From: Deltaproteobacteria bacterium
GTDB lineage: Bacteria > Myxococcota > UBA727 > VGSZ01
Length of the DNA: 64,000 nt
Assembly (NCBI GenBank): GCA_016177705.1
Contig: JACOUT010000002.1
Location: 525,604 to 589,603 of the forward strand
Direction of reading: 5' to 3'
The notes under the pieces were generated by a model. That model did not search any database. It was not told the origin of the DNA and saw only the letters and a program-made list of their open reading frames with translations. A program made the position numbers and the translations under genes. How positions within the stretch are numbered: the stretch's first letter is position 1; every line of letters begins with the position of its first letter. Shown here piece after piece: positions 1-13,200 of the stretch.

Positions 1-2
1 CA

Positions 3-695
3 CGCGGGCTGGTCGACGGCCTGGCGAGGAGCGGCGCCTTCGCGGGCATCGGCGGCTTGGCGCGGCCGCTGCACGACGACGAGGCGACGCGCATCGCGCG
101 CGCGCTGCCGCGCGTGCTCGAGGTGGTGCGCGGCGTGCAGAACGCGCTGACCGAGAGCGCGGCGCTCGACGCGCACCTCGAGGGTCTCGGCCGCATCACC
201 CGCCAGGAGGCGCTGTCGTTGTCGCTCACGGGACCGGCGCTGCGCGCCACCGGCGTGGCCGACGACCTGCGCAAGAGCGAGCCGGTCTTCGCCTACGACG
301 ACCTCCCCGTCGAGGCAGCGGTGGCGCACGGCGGCTGCGCGCGCTGTCGCGGGCGCGTGCGCCTGGAGGAGATCCTGTTCGGCGGCGACGTGGCGTTGCG
401 CGCGCTCGATCGCCTGTCGAGCGCGCCGCCGGAGATCGCCCTCGACGACGGCGCGCTCAAGGAGCCATTGGCGACGCCGGCCGGCGTCGCCGCGGCGTCG
501 CTCGAGCTGGCGTCCGGCGAGCTGTCGGTCATCGTCGTGTCCGATGGCACCGACAAGCCGCGACGCGCGCGCGTGCGCGGACCGTCCTCCGCGTTGGCGG
601 CGGCGTTGCCCGAGATCCTGGTCGGTGACCGCATCGACGACGTCATCCCGGTGTTGCAGGGCCTCGGCCTCACCGGCACCGAGGTGGACCGATGA
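3..695 (+). CDS. Diverged NuoD-like (49 kDa / large-subunit family) protein, 5' end outside the window
   Basis: The frame is open to the left edge, so the N-terminus is missing; base 3 is the first full codon. The segment LRATGVADDLRK followed by VFAYDD, then a VSDGTDKPRRARVRGPS stretch and a final GTEVDR, matches in order the C-terminal half of NADH-quinone oxidoreductase subunit D and related hydrogenase large subunits. The usual GD-x-x-x-R segment is replaced by a Cys-containing GGCARCRGRVR, so this is a diverged paralog and may not bind quinone in the usual way. It overlaps the next gene by 4 bases (ATGA). Known of the family: membrane-associated respiratory or hydrogenase-like complexes. 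Which complex this belongs to cannot be told from the visible part. Confidence 0.75.
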   Translation, partial: RGLVDGLARSGAFAGIGGLARPLHDDEATRIARALPRVLEVVRGVQNALTESAALDAHLEGLGRITRQEALSLSLTGPALRATGVADDLRKSEPVFAYDDLPVEAAVAHGGCARCRGRVRLEEILFGGDVALRALDRLSSAPPEIALDDGALKEPLATPAGVAAASLELASGELSVIVVSDGTDKPRRARVRGPSSALAAALPEILVGDRIDDVIPVLQGLGLTGTEVDR

Positions 696-2341
696 TCGGC
701 GCCGCGCTTGCCCTGGTGGCCTTCGCCGCCGGACTGCCGGATGGTGGCTTGGCCGACGGTGGCGTGGCCGACCGTGGCCGGGCCGACGGCGGTGTGCACG
801 TCGTCGACGGCGGCCTCGCCGCGGTGGCGCCCGACGCCCACAGCACGGCCGACGCCGGCACCATGGCCGACGCCAGCGCCACGCCCGACGCCGGCGCGGC
901 GCTCGCCACCGGCGCGCCCGCCGCGACGCCCGCGCCCGTCGCCGCAGCCGTCGCCGCGCGCGTCAAGGAGCGCGACTCGCCGCTCGCCTTCCGCGTCGCC
1001 TATGCCGGCAAGGACGCGCGACGGCGCGCGCTCGAGGCCGGCGATGCGCTCGAGGCCGCGCTGAGCGAGGTGCCCGCCGACGGCGTGGCGCCGCTCGAGA
1101 TCGTGCTCAACGGCGAGGTCGCGCTGGTGCGCGTGTGCGGCCGCGCGGTGGCCACGCTGACCCCGGCCGACGCCGCCGCCGAGGGCGCCCCCGACCTTGC
1201 CCACTACACCGAGGAGCTGGAGGGCAGGCTGCTGCCGTTCGTGCAGGCCGAGCTGCGGCGCTCGTCGGCGCAGTCGATCGCGCTCAGCGTCTTTCTGTTC
1301 GTCGCGTTCGGGCTGCTCGGCGTGCTCACGCTGCGCGCGGCGCGCAAGGCGTTCGATCGATTGGAGGGCATGGTCGAGCAGCGCCGTGGCGCGCTGCAGC
1401 CGCTCACGCTGCTGTCGATCCCGCTGATCTCGGGCGAGACGCTGCGCGGCGCGCTGCTGGTCGGCCTCTTCATCGGCCGCATCCTCGGCTACCTGGTGGT
1501 CACCGCCGTGGCGCTCGGCGCCGCGCTCAGCCAGTTCGAGGTCACGCGCCCGTGGCTCGGCACCATCGCCACGGCGCTGCTGCGGCCGTTGGTCGCGGGC
1601 GTCGACGCGGGTGCGCGCGCGGTGCCGGGCTTGCTCCTGGCCACGCTGCTGGTCGTGCTCACCGCCGCCGGTCTGCGCTTCGCGCGTCTGTGGCTCGACA
1701 GCGTCGCACAGGGCCGCGTCGAGGCGCGCATGGTGCGCCCGGTGCGCGTGCCGGCCACGCGCGTCGTCGTCACCGCGGCGGCGCTGTTGGTGGTGGCGCC
1801 GCTCGTCGTCGCGGCCGCGTTCGGCCGCTTCGGCACGCCGCTCGAGACGCTGGCGGTGGCGGGCGGCGCCGCCGTGCTGCTCGCCTTCGTGCCGGTGCTG
1901 GCCAGCGCCGCCGTGGGCGTGGTGGTGCTGTGGCGCGGCGCGCTCAAGCCGGGCGACTGGATCGAGGTTGGCGATCGCCACGGCGAGATCGCGTCCTTGT
2001 CGGTGCTCGACGTCGTCTTGGTGCCGGAGACCGGCGGCACCGTGGTCGTGCCCATGCTGCTGTTGGCGCTGCGCCCGGTGGCGCGCACCGCCGCGCCGCG
2101 CGTCGCCGTCGTGGTGCGCCTCAAGCGCGACCGCCCGTGGACGGATCTCGAGCCGCGCCTGCTCGCGTTGGCGCGCGCGGTCGAGGCGGGCGCCTCGGTG
2201 GCGCTGCTCGAGGCCGGCGAGCGGTCGGTGTCCTGCGAGCTGTCGGTGCCGGTAGGCAAGCCGGCGGCACGCTCGGCCTTGCTGACGCAGGTCGTGCAGG
2301 CGGCAGAGCGCGGCGAGCTGACGCTCTTCGAGCCTGCGTGA
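692..2341 (+). CDS. MscS-family mechanosensitive-channel-like protein with DAG-rich N-terminus
   Basis: 549 residues. A short hydrophobic N-terminus is followed by a low-complexity region rich in DGG/DAG triplets (about residues 15-80). Then come a charged soluble segment and five or six hydrophobic helices between about residues 190 and 420. The diagnostic part is a helix followed by LKPGDWIEVGDRHGEI (about residues 414-430), the start of the MscS beta domain. A beta-rich cytoplasmic tail follows. MscS proteins open under membrane tension and release solutes. The start overlaps the NuoD-like gene by 4 bases and the stop overlaps the next start by 4, so the three are probably co-transcribed. 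The DAG-rich extension is not part of the MscS fold and is probably a periplasmic linker. Confidence 0.85.
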   Translation: MIGAALALVAFAAGLPDGGLADGGVADRGRADGGVHVVDGGLAAVAPDAHSTADAGTMADASATPDAGAALATGAPAATPAPVAAAVAARVKERDSPLAFRVAYAGKDARRRALEAGDALEAALSEVPADGVAPLEIVLNGEVALVRVCGRAVATLTPADAAAEGAPDLAHYTEELEGRLLPFVQAELRRSSAQSIALSVFLFVAFGLLGVLTLRAARKAFDRLEGMVEQRRGALQPLTLLSIPLISGETLRGALLVGLFIGRILGYLVVTAVALGAALSQFEVTRPWLGTIATALLRPLVAGVDAGARAVPGLLLATLLVVLTAAGLRFARLWLDSVAQGRVEARMVRPVRVPATRVVVTAAALLVVAPLVVAAAFGRFGTPLETLAVAGGAAVLLAFVPVLASAAVGVVVLWRGALKPGDWIEVGDRHGEIASLSVLDVVLVPETGGTVVVPMLLLALRPVARTAAPRVAVVVRLKRDRPWTDLEPRLLALARAVEAGASVALLEAGERSVSCELSVPVGKPAARSALLTQVVQAAERGELTLFEPA

Positions 2342-3378
2342 CGTCGTTGTTGGTGCTCCTCGCGCTCTTGAGCGTCGCCACGTTGGCGGCGCGGCGCGGC
2401 GCCCTCGGTGAGATCCTCGGAGGCGCGAGCACGCCGGTGCCCGTGGTGTTCGGGCTCGTGCTCGGCCCTGCTGGGCTCGGCTTCCTGGCGCCGTCCGTCG
2501 TCGACGGGCTCGGACCGGCACTGGCGGTGGGCGTGTGCGTGCTCGGGCTCATCGCCGGCATGCGAGCGGCCGCGCCCATCGCCTACGAGCGACCGGATCG
2601 GCGCACGCTCGTCCCCCTGCTCGACCTCGTGCTCATCGGCGCAGCGCTCTTCGGAGCCGCCCGTCTTGCGGTCTTGCCCATCGACCTCGAGGCCGCGCCG
2701 GCAACATCGCTGTTGGCGGCCGCGCTGTTGGCCGCCGCGTGCCTGGGTGCGCCGGCATCGTCGGGCAGCGAGGCGCGCTTCGCCAAGATCGCCGCGCTGG
2801 TGCTCGCCGCCGCCGCGGTGGGTTTGGCGTCGCCGCTCGCGCTCGTGGCCGTGCTCGGCTTCGGCGCCGTCGGTGCGCTTGCCGTGCTCCTGATTGGCGG
2901 CCCGAGCGCCGGGCCGACCTTCGTGGCCGCGCTCGGCGCCATCACGCTGATCGCGGGCGCGTCGTTGGTGCGCGGCGTGCCGGGCGTGCTCGCGGGCGTG
3001 GTGGTCGGCGCCATCGTGTCGCGTTCCCGAGCCGGCAGCGTGTTGTCCCCGCTCGCCGAGCGCGCCGAGCGCCCGGTGCGCATAGTGGTGGCAGTCGTGA
3101 TCGCGGCCGCCGCGCCGATGAGCGTCGAGGCGGCCGTGCTTGGCGCCGGCCTCGCCGGTATCGCGTTGGCGGTGGCAACCACCACGCTCGGCGCCACCTT
3201 CGCGGCCCGCACCGGCGCGCTCGCCAGCTCGTCGCTCGCGTTGGCGCTCGCCGCCTCGCTCACCGCCACGGGCGTCGCGCCCACGCTGCTCGCGCCGCTC
3301 CTGATCGCGGTGGCGGTGGTCGACGCCGTCGCGCTGCTCACCCGGCTCGCGGTCCGCAGCCCGGCGGCGCGCGCCTGA
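2338..3378 (+). CDS. Polytopic membrane protein resembling CPA2 cation/proton antiporters
   Basis: 346 residues from a GTG that overlaps the preceding stop (GTGA). Almost the whole protein is hydrophobic, with about ten to twelve predicted helices. The N-terminal run with GEILGG and then GLVLGPAGLGFL looks like the beginning of the CPA2 sodium/proton exchanger domain (Kef/NapA type). The conserved acidic ion-binding pair of helix 5 is not obvious by eye. Its position next to a NuoD-like subunit and an MscS-like channel suggests an ion-translocation role, but this is inference. No cytosolic regulatory domain is visible. Confidence 0.55.
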   Translation: MTSLLVLLALLSVATLAARRGALGEILGGASTPVPVVFGLVLGPAGLGFLAPSVVDGLGPALAVGVCVLGLIAGMRAAAPIAYERPDRRTLVPLLDLVLIGAALFGAARLAVLPIDLEAAPATSLLAAALLAAACLGAPASSGSEARFAKIAALVLAAAAVGLASPLALVAVLGFGAVGALAVLLIGGPSAGPTFVAALGAITLIAGASLVRGVPGVLAGVVVGAIVSRSRAGSVLSPLAERAERPVRIVVAVVIAAAAPMSVEAAVLGAGLAGIALAVATTTLGATFAARTGALASSSLALALAASLTATGVAPTLLAPLLIAVAVVDAVALLTRLAVRSPAARA

Positions 3379-3500
3379 TCCTCCGGTCGGCGCTGTTTTC
3401 CTCTGCCTTTCCGGTCACATCGGCAAACGTGCGAGCGGTCACGCGACCCACTGGCCCAGGCCGGGTGCGCAAGGTAAGACAATGGAGGAAGGGGTGCACC

Positions 3501-3734
3501 ATGACCTGGCAGCGTGCATTGCTCCTCTCGCTCCCGTTGTTCGGTGCGCTGCTGGTGGCCGTCCCCGCGGACGCCGGCAAACCCCACCGCGGCAACCATG
3601 GCAATGGTGAGGGCCACCACCGCGGCAAGCCGCGCGGCGTGCCCGAGCTCGATCGCACCGTGGCGGCCAGCGCCGCCGTGCTGATCGGCGGCGGCGTGTT
3701 CGTCATCCTCGGTCGCCGTCGCGCCAAGCGTTGA
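3501..3734 (+). CDS. Small secreted protein with VPEID-CTERM-like sorting tail
   Basis: 77 residues. A clear Sec signal peptide is followed by a short His/Gly/Lys-rich mature part (about residues 26-46). The C-terminus is VPELD, one hydrophobic helix of about 20 residues, and the basic end GRRRAKR. That layout is a tripartite exosortase sorting signal; VPELD is one residue from the VPEID signature. A strong ribosome-binding site (GGAGGAAGG) precedes the ATG. The exosortase-protease gene lies 61 bases downstream on the same strand, so this is most likely its dedicated substrate: exported, cut near VPELD and attached or released. The function of the mature His/Gly-rich peptide is unknown; metal binding is possible. 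Confidence 0.75.
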   Translation: MTWQRALLLSLPLFGALLVAVPADAGKPHRGNHGNGEGHHRGKPRGVPELDRTVAASAAVLIGGGVFVILGRRRAKR

Positions 3735-3795
3735 GCGCAGTTACGTCGTCGACCATGCTCGCCGCACACCGTAGGGGCGGCGGCTTCGTGCCGCA

Positions 3796-5421
3796 GTGCA
3801 ACCTCAGCTAACCCAGCGCCTGCTCGGCATGGTGGCCGCGGCGCTCGCGCTCGCCGAGTACCTCGCCATCTCGCTCTCGTTCGACGCGCGCGAGCTGGTG
3901 CCGGCCGCGCTCGAGGACGTTGGGCAGCTCGCGCCCATCCCGATCCTCGCGGGCGCCGCCTTCCTCATCCTGCGCAGCAGCGCGCGCGACGACACGGCCT
4001 CCGGTCCGACAACCACGCACGCGCCCGCGCGCGCACCGACCCAAACCACGATCGCGCTCCTGCTGCTGCACCTCGTAGCGTTCGCCGCGTTTGTCGGAGC
4101 CAGCTCAGCGGTGCGGGTGCGCCACCTTGCGGAGGTCGACGCGACCGCGCTCGAGCTCGTTTGGCTCGCGCTCGCCGTCGCCACCGCGCTCTCGCTCATT
4201 GCCGCCGCGCTCGCCGGCCGGCTGCTGCTCATGCTGCGGCGGCTGGCCGCTCCCCTCGGGCTCGGCGGCGCAGTGGGTGTGGCCGCCTGGGCAGCCGGCC
4301 AGGGCACTGGTGAGCTGTGGACCCCGCTGTCGCGAGCCGCCATGGCCCCGATCGCGGCCATCGTGCGCGCCTGGTCGGCCGACGCCGTCGTCGACCTCGA
4401 GGAGCTGGTGGTCGGCACCGAGCGCTTCAGCGTGCGCATCGATCCGGTCTGCTCCGGCTACGAGGGCATGGGTTTGGTGGCGGTGCTGCTCTGCTCCTAC
4501 CTGTGGGCCTTTCGCGCGGCGCTGCGCTTCCCGCATGCGCTGCTGGTGCCGGTGCTCGGGGTGGCGCTCGCCTTCGTCGCCAACGTGGTGCGCATCACCG
4601 CCCTCATCTACGTCGGCACGTTGGGCGCGCCCGACGCTGCCTTCAATGGCTTTCACAGCAAGGCCGGCTGGCTGTTGTTCTGCGCGGTGGCGCTCGGCAC
4701 CGTGGCGATGGCGCGGCGCGCGCGCGTGCTACGCCGCTCGCCCGACGACGACGATGACGCACGCACGCACAACCCGAGCGCGGTCTACCTGGTGCCGCTG
4801 CTCGCGCTGGTGGCGAGCACGCTGTTCGCCGGCCTCGCCGCCGACGGCGGCCTCGACCACCTCGAGGCCGTCGCCGTGGCCGCGGCGGCGGTGGCGCTGC
4901 TGGCGGTGCGCCGCGAGCTGCCCGCGGCGCTGTCGGCGTCCGGCGCGCTCATCGTGCGTCCGTGGCTCGCCGCCTGCGCTGCGGGCGCGCTCGTCTTCGT
5001 CGTCTGGGTCGCCTTCGAGGAGATCGACCTCGACGCCGAGCAGCGCGTGCGCGCGCAGCTCGCCGCGTGGTCGCCGCTGCGTGCCGGGGCGTGGATCTCG
5101 CTTCGCCTCGTGGCCTCGGTGCTGGTGGCGCCGCTCGTCGAGGAGCTGGCATTCCGCGGTTTCCTGCTGCGCCGCATCGTCGGCACCGACTTCACCGCTG
5201 TCGCCTACCGGCACGCGACGCCGCTCGCGCTGCTCGTGTCCGCCGTCGTCTTCGGCGCGCTGCACGACCGTGTCATCGCCGGCACGATCGCGGGCCTCGT
5301 CTACGGCGCCGTCGCGTGGGCCTCGGGGCGCCTGAAGGACGCCGTGCTCGCGCACGCCGTCACCAACGCGCTCGTTGCCGCGCTGGTGCTCGGCGGTGGT
5401 CGCTGGTCGCTGTGGGGGTGA
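3796..5421 (+). CDS. xrtE: Exosortase E-type sorting enzyme fused to a CPBP (CAAX) protease domain
   Basis: 541 residues from GTG 3796. The N-terminal half is a multi-helix exosortase. The catalytic-type residues are visible: Cys219 in PVCSGYEG, Arg266 in NVVRI and His287 in FHSKAGW. The C-terminal half (about 390-541) is a CPBP intramembrane protease with EE449-450 in EELAFRG, His490 in FGALH, and His520/Asn524 in AHAVTN. This fusion is the known architecture of exosortase E of the VPEID-CTERM system. The gene is directly downstream of a small protein bearing a VPELD tail. Expected role: transpeptidase-like cleavage of the sorting signal in the inner membrane. What the protease half does is not established even for the known family. 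Confidence 0.88.
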   Translation: MQPQLTQRLLGMVAAALALAEYLAISLSFDARELVPAALEDVGQLAPIPILAGAAFLILRSSARDDTASGPTTTHAPARAPTQTTIALLLLHLVAFAAFVGASSAVRVRHLAEVDATALELVWLALAVATALSLIAAALAGRLLLMLRRLAAPLGLGGAVGVAAWAAGQGTGELWTPLSRAAMAPIAAIVRAWSADAVVDLEELVVGTERFSVRIDPVCSGYEGMGLVAVLLCSYLWAFRAALRFPHALLVPVLGVALAFVANVVRITALIYVGTLGAPDAAFNGFHSKAGWLLFCAVALGTVAMARRARVLRRSPDDDDDARTHNPSAVYLVPLLALVASTLFAGLAADGGLDHLEAVAVAAAAVALLAVRRELPAALSASGALIVRPWLAACAAGALVFVVWVAFEEIDLDAEQRVRAQLAAWSPLRAGAWISLRLVASVLVAPLVEELAFRGFLLRRIVGTDFTAVAYRHATPLALLVSAVVFGALHDRVIAGTIAGLVYGAVAWASGRLKDAVLAHAVTNALVAALVLGGGRWSLWG

Positions 5422-5501
5422 CCCGCCACCGTCACAGATGACGCGGATTGACGCGGTGCGTTAGCTTGACTTGCACCGCAACTGCCCCGAACGTTCCATC
5501 C

Positions 5502-8442
<2,941 letters not shown>

Positions 8443-8465
<23 letters not shown>

Positions 8466-9525
8466 CCGGCTGAGTCGAAACGGCGCCGACCGCGTCCTCG
8501 ACGCGCGCATCGGCATTCGCCATCAGCGACAGCGGGCTCGCGCGCCCCTGCGCGAGCCAGGCGCGCGCCGCCGACGCGATCATGACGGCGTTGTCAGTGC
8601 ACAGGCGGCGCGGCGGCAGGTAGACCTCGACGTCGTTGTCGGCGCCGCGTCGCATCGCTTCGCTGCGCAACAAGCTGTTCGCCGCGACGCCGCCACCGAT
8701 GACGAGCCGGTAGAGCTGCTTGGCGCGCGCCACGCGCAGCGCCTTGGTCAACAGCGCGTCGACGATGGCCGCGCGCACCGACGCGCACAAGTCGAACAGC
8801 GCGGCGCCCTCGAGCGCGCGACCTGCTGCCCGCTCGCGCTCGACCAAGACACGCACCGCCGTCTTCAGACCCGAGAACGAGAAGTCCTCGGTGGTGTGGT
8901 CGCGCAACGCGAACGGCATGGGGAAGCGCGTCGGGTCGCCCTGCTCGGCGAGGCGATCGATGACCGCGCCGCCGGGGTAGCCGAGGCCGAGCAGCTTGGC
9001 GGTCTTGTCGAAGGCCTCGCCGGCGGCGTCGTCGCGCGTCTGGCCGATGAGCGTCGCGCGGCCCACGCCCTCGAAGCGGTAGAGCGCGGTGTGGCCGCCC
9101 GACGCCACCAAGCCGATGAACGGGGGCTCGGGCGCCGCCGGGTCGGCCGCGGCCGCCATCAGGTGTCCCTCGATGTGGTGGACGCCGACCAGCGGCACGC
9201 CGAGCGCGCGCGCCATGCCTTTGGCCGCCTGCAGGCCGACCAAGAGCGCGCCGATCAGGCCCGGCCCATAGGTGGCCGCGACGGCGCGAAGCTGGCGCGG
9301 CGTGAGCTGCGCGTCGGCGAGCGCGCGGCGCACCACCGACGCCACGCGCGCCAGGTGCTCGCGCGAGGCGATCTCGGGCACCACGCCGCCGTAGGGCGCG
9401 TGCGCCTCGACCTGCGTATGCACGACGTCGGCGAGCACCGCGCCATTCCTGTCGAGGACGGCGGCCGCGGTCTCGTCGCAGCTCGACTCGATGGCCAGGA
9501 TCGGGCCAAGCACCGCGGGCGCCAC
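8443..9525 (-). CDS. tsaD: tRNA N6-adenosine threonylcarbamoyltransferase
   Basis: About 360 residues, the normal length of the family. The start LAIESSCDETAAAV, the metal-binding HHIEGHLMA, the LVASGGHT loop and VIGGGVAANSLLR are all intact. TsaD transfers threonylcarbamoyl from threonylcarbamoyl-AMP to A37 of ANN-decoding tRNAs, working with TsaB and TsaE; neither partner is in the window. GTG 9525 begins two bases after the stop of the upstream membrane-protein gene; GTG 9513 would give an N-terminus closer to the family standard. The gene converges with, and overlaps by 23 bases, the response-regulator gene. Confidence 0.95.
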
Positions 9526-9527
9526 GC

Positions 9528-10115
9528 TCAAAGGTCGGCCGGCATGGCCACGATCGACTTGGGCGGGCGCGACAAGCCCTGCACGTCGAAGGGCGCGATG
9601 TGCCGCTTGCCGTAGCGGTGTGCCGCGACCAGCACGGCGACGACGGCGAGCGACACCAGCCCTGCGGGGTGCCAGAAGAGCCAGCGCCCACCGCTGCCGG
9701 GCACGATCACGACGTCGACGGCGTCGAGCACCAGCGTCAAGAGCGCGCAGAAGCCGGCCAGGTAGTAGGGCGCGCGCGCGGCACGCGGCTTGTCGCGCGA
9801 CAGCATGGCGATGGCGAAGAACATGCCCGCCACGGTGACGAGCGCGGTCAGCACGCCGCCGAGCACCATGAGCCCGAGGTGGAAGCGCTCGTAGCCGATG
9901 GAGCCGTTGCCGGTGACAGCGCCGTGCACGAACCACCCGCCGGCGTAGCGCAACAGCACCGCCCCAAGGGGCGCAGTCACCATGCCGACCGGCGCCAAGG
10001 TGTAGAGCAGCGGCACGCCGAGCACCTCGCCCTCGGCGCGCATGCGCGGCAGGAACAGGTGCGCCATGGCGGCGCCCCAGGCCAGGTGGACGGCGAGGAA
10101 GATCGGCAGCGTCAT
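9528..10115 (-). CDS. Integral membrane protein of unknown function
   Basis: 195 residues with five predicted transmembrane helices and a short basic C-terminus. It lies two bases upstream of tsaD on the same strand, so the two are probably co-transcribed. I do not recognise the family. Several membrane-embedded His residues (HLAW, HLF, HRYG) are present, but no known metal or haem motif is complete. The ATG at 10115 is the first in frame. The divergent gene at 10230 shares the 114-base upstream region. Confidence 0.65.
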   Translation of the reverse strand: MTLPIFLAVHLAWGAAMAHLFLPRMRAEGEVLGVPLLYTLAPVGMVTAPLGAVLLRYAGGWFVHGAVTGNGSIGYERFHLGLMVLGGVLTALVTVAGMFFAIAMLSRDKPRAARAPYYLAGFCALLTLVLDAVDVVIVPGSGGRWLFWHPAGLVSLAVVAVLVAAHRYGKRHIAPFDVQGLSRPPKSIVAMPADL

Positions 10116-10229
10116 GCGCGCCGAAATGTGCCCCCTGGCGCTAGAGGATTCAATCGGGTTCCGGTCACGTGCCGCCCGGTGGCTTCCCGCCGCCCGGCAC
10201 GCTAAACCCGCGGACCCTCGGAGGATTTC

Positions 10230-13200
10230 ATGCCCGTCGTCGGCGGCCCCACCAACCCGGCCACTCCCGTCAACACCGGGACCGTCAACCCGACCACCAA
10301 CGTCACCGGCACGACGCCGACAGGCGCCACCAGCACCACGACCACGACGCCCACGGGCGGCACCGTACCGGCGGGCGGCGGCAACGTGGTCAACGCGCGC
10401 AAGGTGACCATCGGCGGCCTCGGCGCCGCGCGCATGGACGCGAGCGCCACCACCAACCGTTTCTCGCGCGACCCGAGCTTCGACGCTTACGCGGCGGATC
10501 CGAGCGGCGGCCGCGTGGGCCGCGGCTTCATCAAGACCGACGCCACGCCCATCCCGGGCGGCTGCCGGCTGCACGTCGAGAGCTTCCACGGCAACCACAA
10601 CGACAGCGTCACGCTCTACCTGTTGGCCGAGGTGCTCGACGCCAAGACCAACCAGCTGCGCACCGTCACCTTGTCGGTGCTGGCCAATGGCGAGAACCTG
10701 AACGGCACCACCTACCGCGGCAACACCTACTTCGACATCAGCTACGACGACGTCAACAAGTGGCTGCAGGCGAAGAACCCAGCGCTCAAGCTGACGCCGG
10801 GAGCGACCAACCTCGCGGTGGCGGCGCGCTGGTCGGTCGGCCACCAGGCGGGCGGCTTCGGCCGCGGTGGCGTGTTCCGGCTGCCGCCGGCGGCCAACAC
10901 GCAAAACGCGGTCAGCGTGCGCTCGACCAGCGCGGCGCAGGCGGCGAGCGGCGGCGAGCTGCAGCTCGACATGCAGGTGAATTACCCGACGCAGCTGGTG
11001 CAGCAGGTGCCGAACCTGAAGCCCGACGGCGCCATCCTGTCGCGCCTCGAGAGCGAGCTGAAGGGCTGCACCACCAACCCCGAGATGATCTCGGGCGTGA
11101 AGGAGGCCTATCGCCTGACCGGCATGGTGCAGGCGGGCAAGCAGGCCGAGGTGGAGAAGATCCTCGGCAAGGACTGGACCATCGCGCCGGTGAGCCGCTA
11201 CTGGCTCAAGGACGACGGCAGCGCGAGCCAGCCGGGCAAGGCGGGCACCGGGCAGTTCAAGGGCTTCCGTGTCGACGACAAGGGGTGGCCCATGCAGGAC
11301 CCCATGCACGACACGTACATGGACAACGCCAACATGGACATGACGGCGCACGAGGGCGCCATCCGTCTGCGCACCAACAAGCAGGCGAACGAGATCAACG
11401 TCAAGCCGGGCGGCGGCCGGCGCGACGACAAGACCAAGATCACCCAGCGCATCGAGTACGGCCTGACGCTCAACCCCACCGCCAACGTGGCGCAGGCGGC
11501 GCAGACGCTGCAGACCATCTCGGGCAACGGCCAGTGGTCGGGCACGGTGTTCAACCAGGCGCAGCGCGAGGTCAGCAAGCTCGACTCGACGCTCAACCTG
11601 GCGCAGTGCCTGGTGCCCTGGTGCGACGTGGTGCAAGAGCGCCACAAGTTCACCGTCAAGAACCAGAAGACCGGCGTCGAGATCGAGCTGAGCCTCGACT
11701 TCGTCAAGGTGACTACCAACCGCCCGCAGCACGCCAACCCCGACGGCTCGCCGCGCGTGGTCGAGTTCTGCGTGCTCGAGGCCGAGCTCGATCACCTGCA
11801 GTTGCAGAGCTCGAACCAGGCGAACTTCGTGGCGCCGAGCTCGGTCGGCACCGCACACTTCACCACCGACGCGGAGCAGGACAATTGGCTGCGCGCCACC
11901 TCGCCCACCGTCACCATGGACATCGACCCGCGCCTGCACGAGGTCAAAGACCTCGAGAACAAGGCGTTCCGCGAGACGCCCTCCTACAAGGCGTTCGAGG
12001 GCGTGTCCGATCGCATGCTGAACGCGCTGTTCCCGAACGGCCTGACGAGCGGCCGCCAAAAGGCGGCGCACGCCGCCGAGATGCTCGGCCTCGTCTGCTT
12101 CTCGGACGCGCAACTGCGTGACGCGGCCAAGGCCGCCGTCGAGAACGCCGGCTTCACCTTCGGGCAGCCGGTGCAGCAGTGCATCGACCACGCGATCGCC
12201 AACGACCCGGCCAAGCGGCGCCTGTTGCAGCAGGGCCTGGCCAACGGCACCTGCAAGAACGTCCCGGCGTTCCTGCAGCAGCTCGCCGGCTTCGCGGTGG
12301 CGCTCGACTACGACATCGCCAAGTTGAAGGGCCGCGTCTCCGGCCGCCTGGCCGAGCTCGGCATGAGCGTGGACCCTGCGGTGCTCGCCATGTTCGACGG
12401 CGCCACCACGCAGAAGCTGCAGCCGAACTACCTGGAGAGCTACCTGCAGCAGATGCAGAACTACCAGGACGCGCAGGTGTTCACGCAGTTCGCGCAGACC
12501 TTCGGCGTCTCGCCGGTGCCGCCGGTCAAGGTCGACGTCAAGAAGCTGCTCGCCAGCTCCACCTGGGGCGAGAGCGCCATCGCCGCGCGCCTCGAGCAGG
12601 CGGCCATCGACAAGAAGTACGTCGCCGACATCGCCAAGTTCATCGACAAGGCCACAGCGGCCGGCATGACCGCCTACGAGGCGCGCACGCTGGTGCAGAA
12701 CCTGGCGTCGAACCCGCAGCAGCGGCTCGACCAGATCGGCCAGCAGAGGAACATCGCCGCCGAGGTGCCCAAGCTGCGCGCCAGCGTCGACCGGCTGGCC
12801 GCGCTCGCCGAGCCGAACCTGAAGGCCTGGTACTTCAAGGTCGACGACGAGATGAAGAAGTTCCTCGGCAAGATCGCCGACACGCGCACGCCGCAAGAGG
12901 CGGTCAACTTCGTCGCGCAGCTTCGGAGCAACCCCGAGACCGTCATCAACCAGGAGGCGACGCGCTTGGGCGTCACCGCGCCCACCATCTCCTACGACTG
13001 GGCCGCGGTCGACGCCGTGCTGGTGCCGCAGCTGCAAGCGCAGAGCGTGGCCTACGACGATCCGCTCAAGAAGCTGGTCAAGGACGCGGTGCAAAACGGC
13101 GTGCCGGTGCAGAACCTGCAGTACGCCTTCCAGAGCCTCGGCCAGATGACGCTGGCGGCCGCGCTCAAGCAGCGCGGCATCTACCTGGTCGGCGTCGCCA

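Noticed and set aside
293..2521. Very long minus-strand frame (742 codons) opposite the NuoD-like and MscS genes
   Set aside because: Arg/Ala/His-rich composition with no domain; it is the antisense shadow of a high-GC coding region.
3531..3769. Minus-strand frame over the VPELD protein gene
   Set aside because: Composition is Arg/Pro-rich and the plus strand has a signal peptide, ribosome-binding site and sorting tail.
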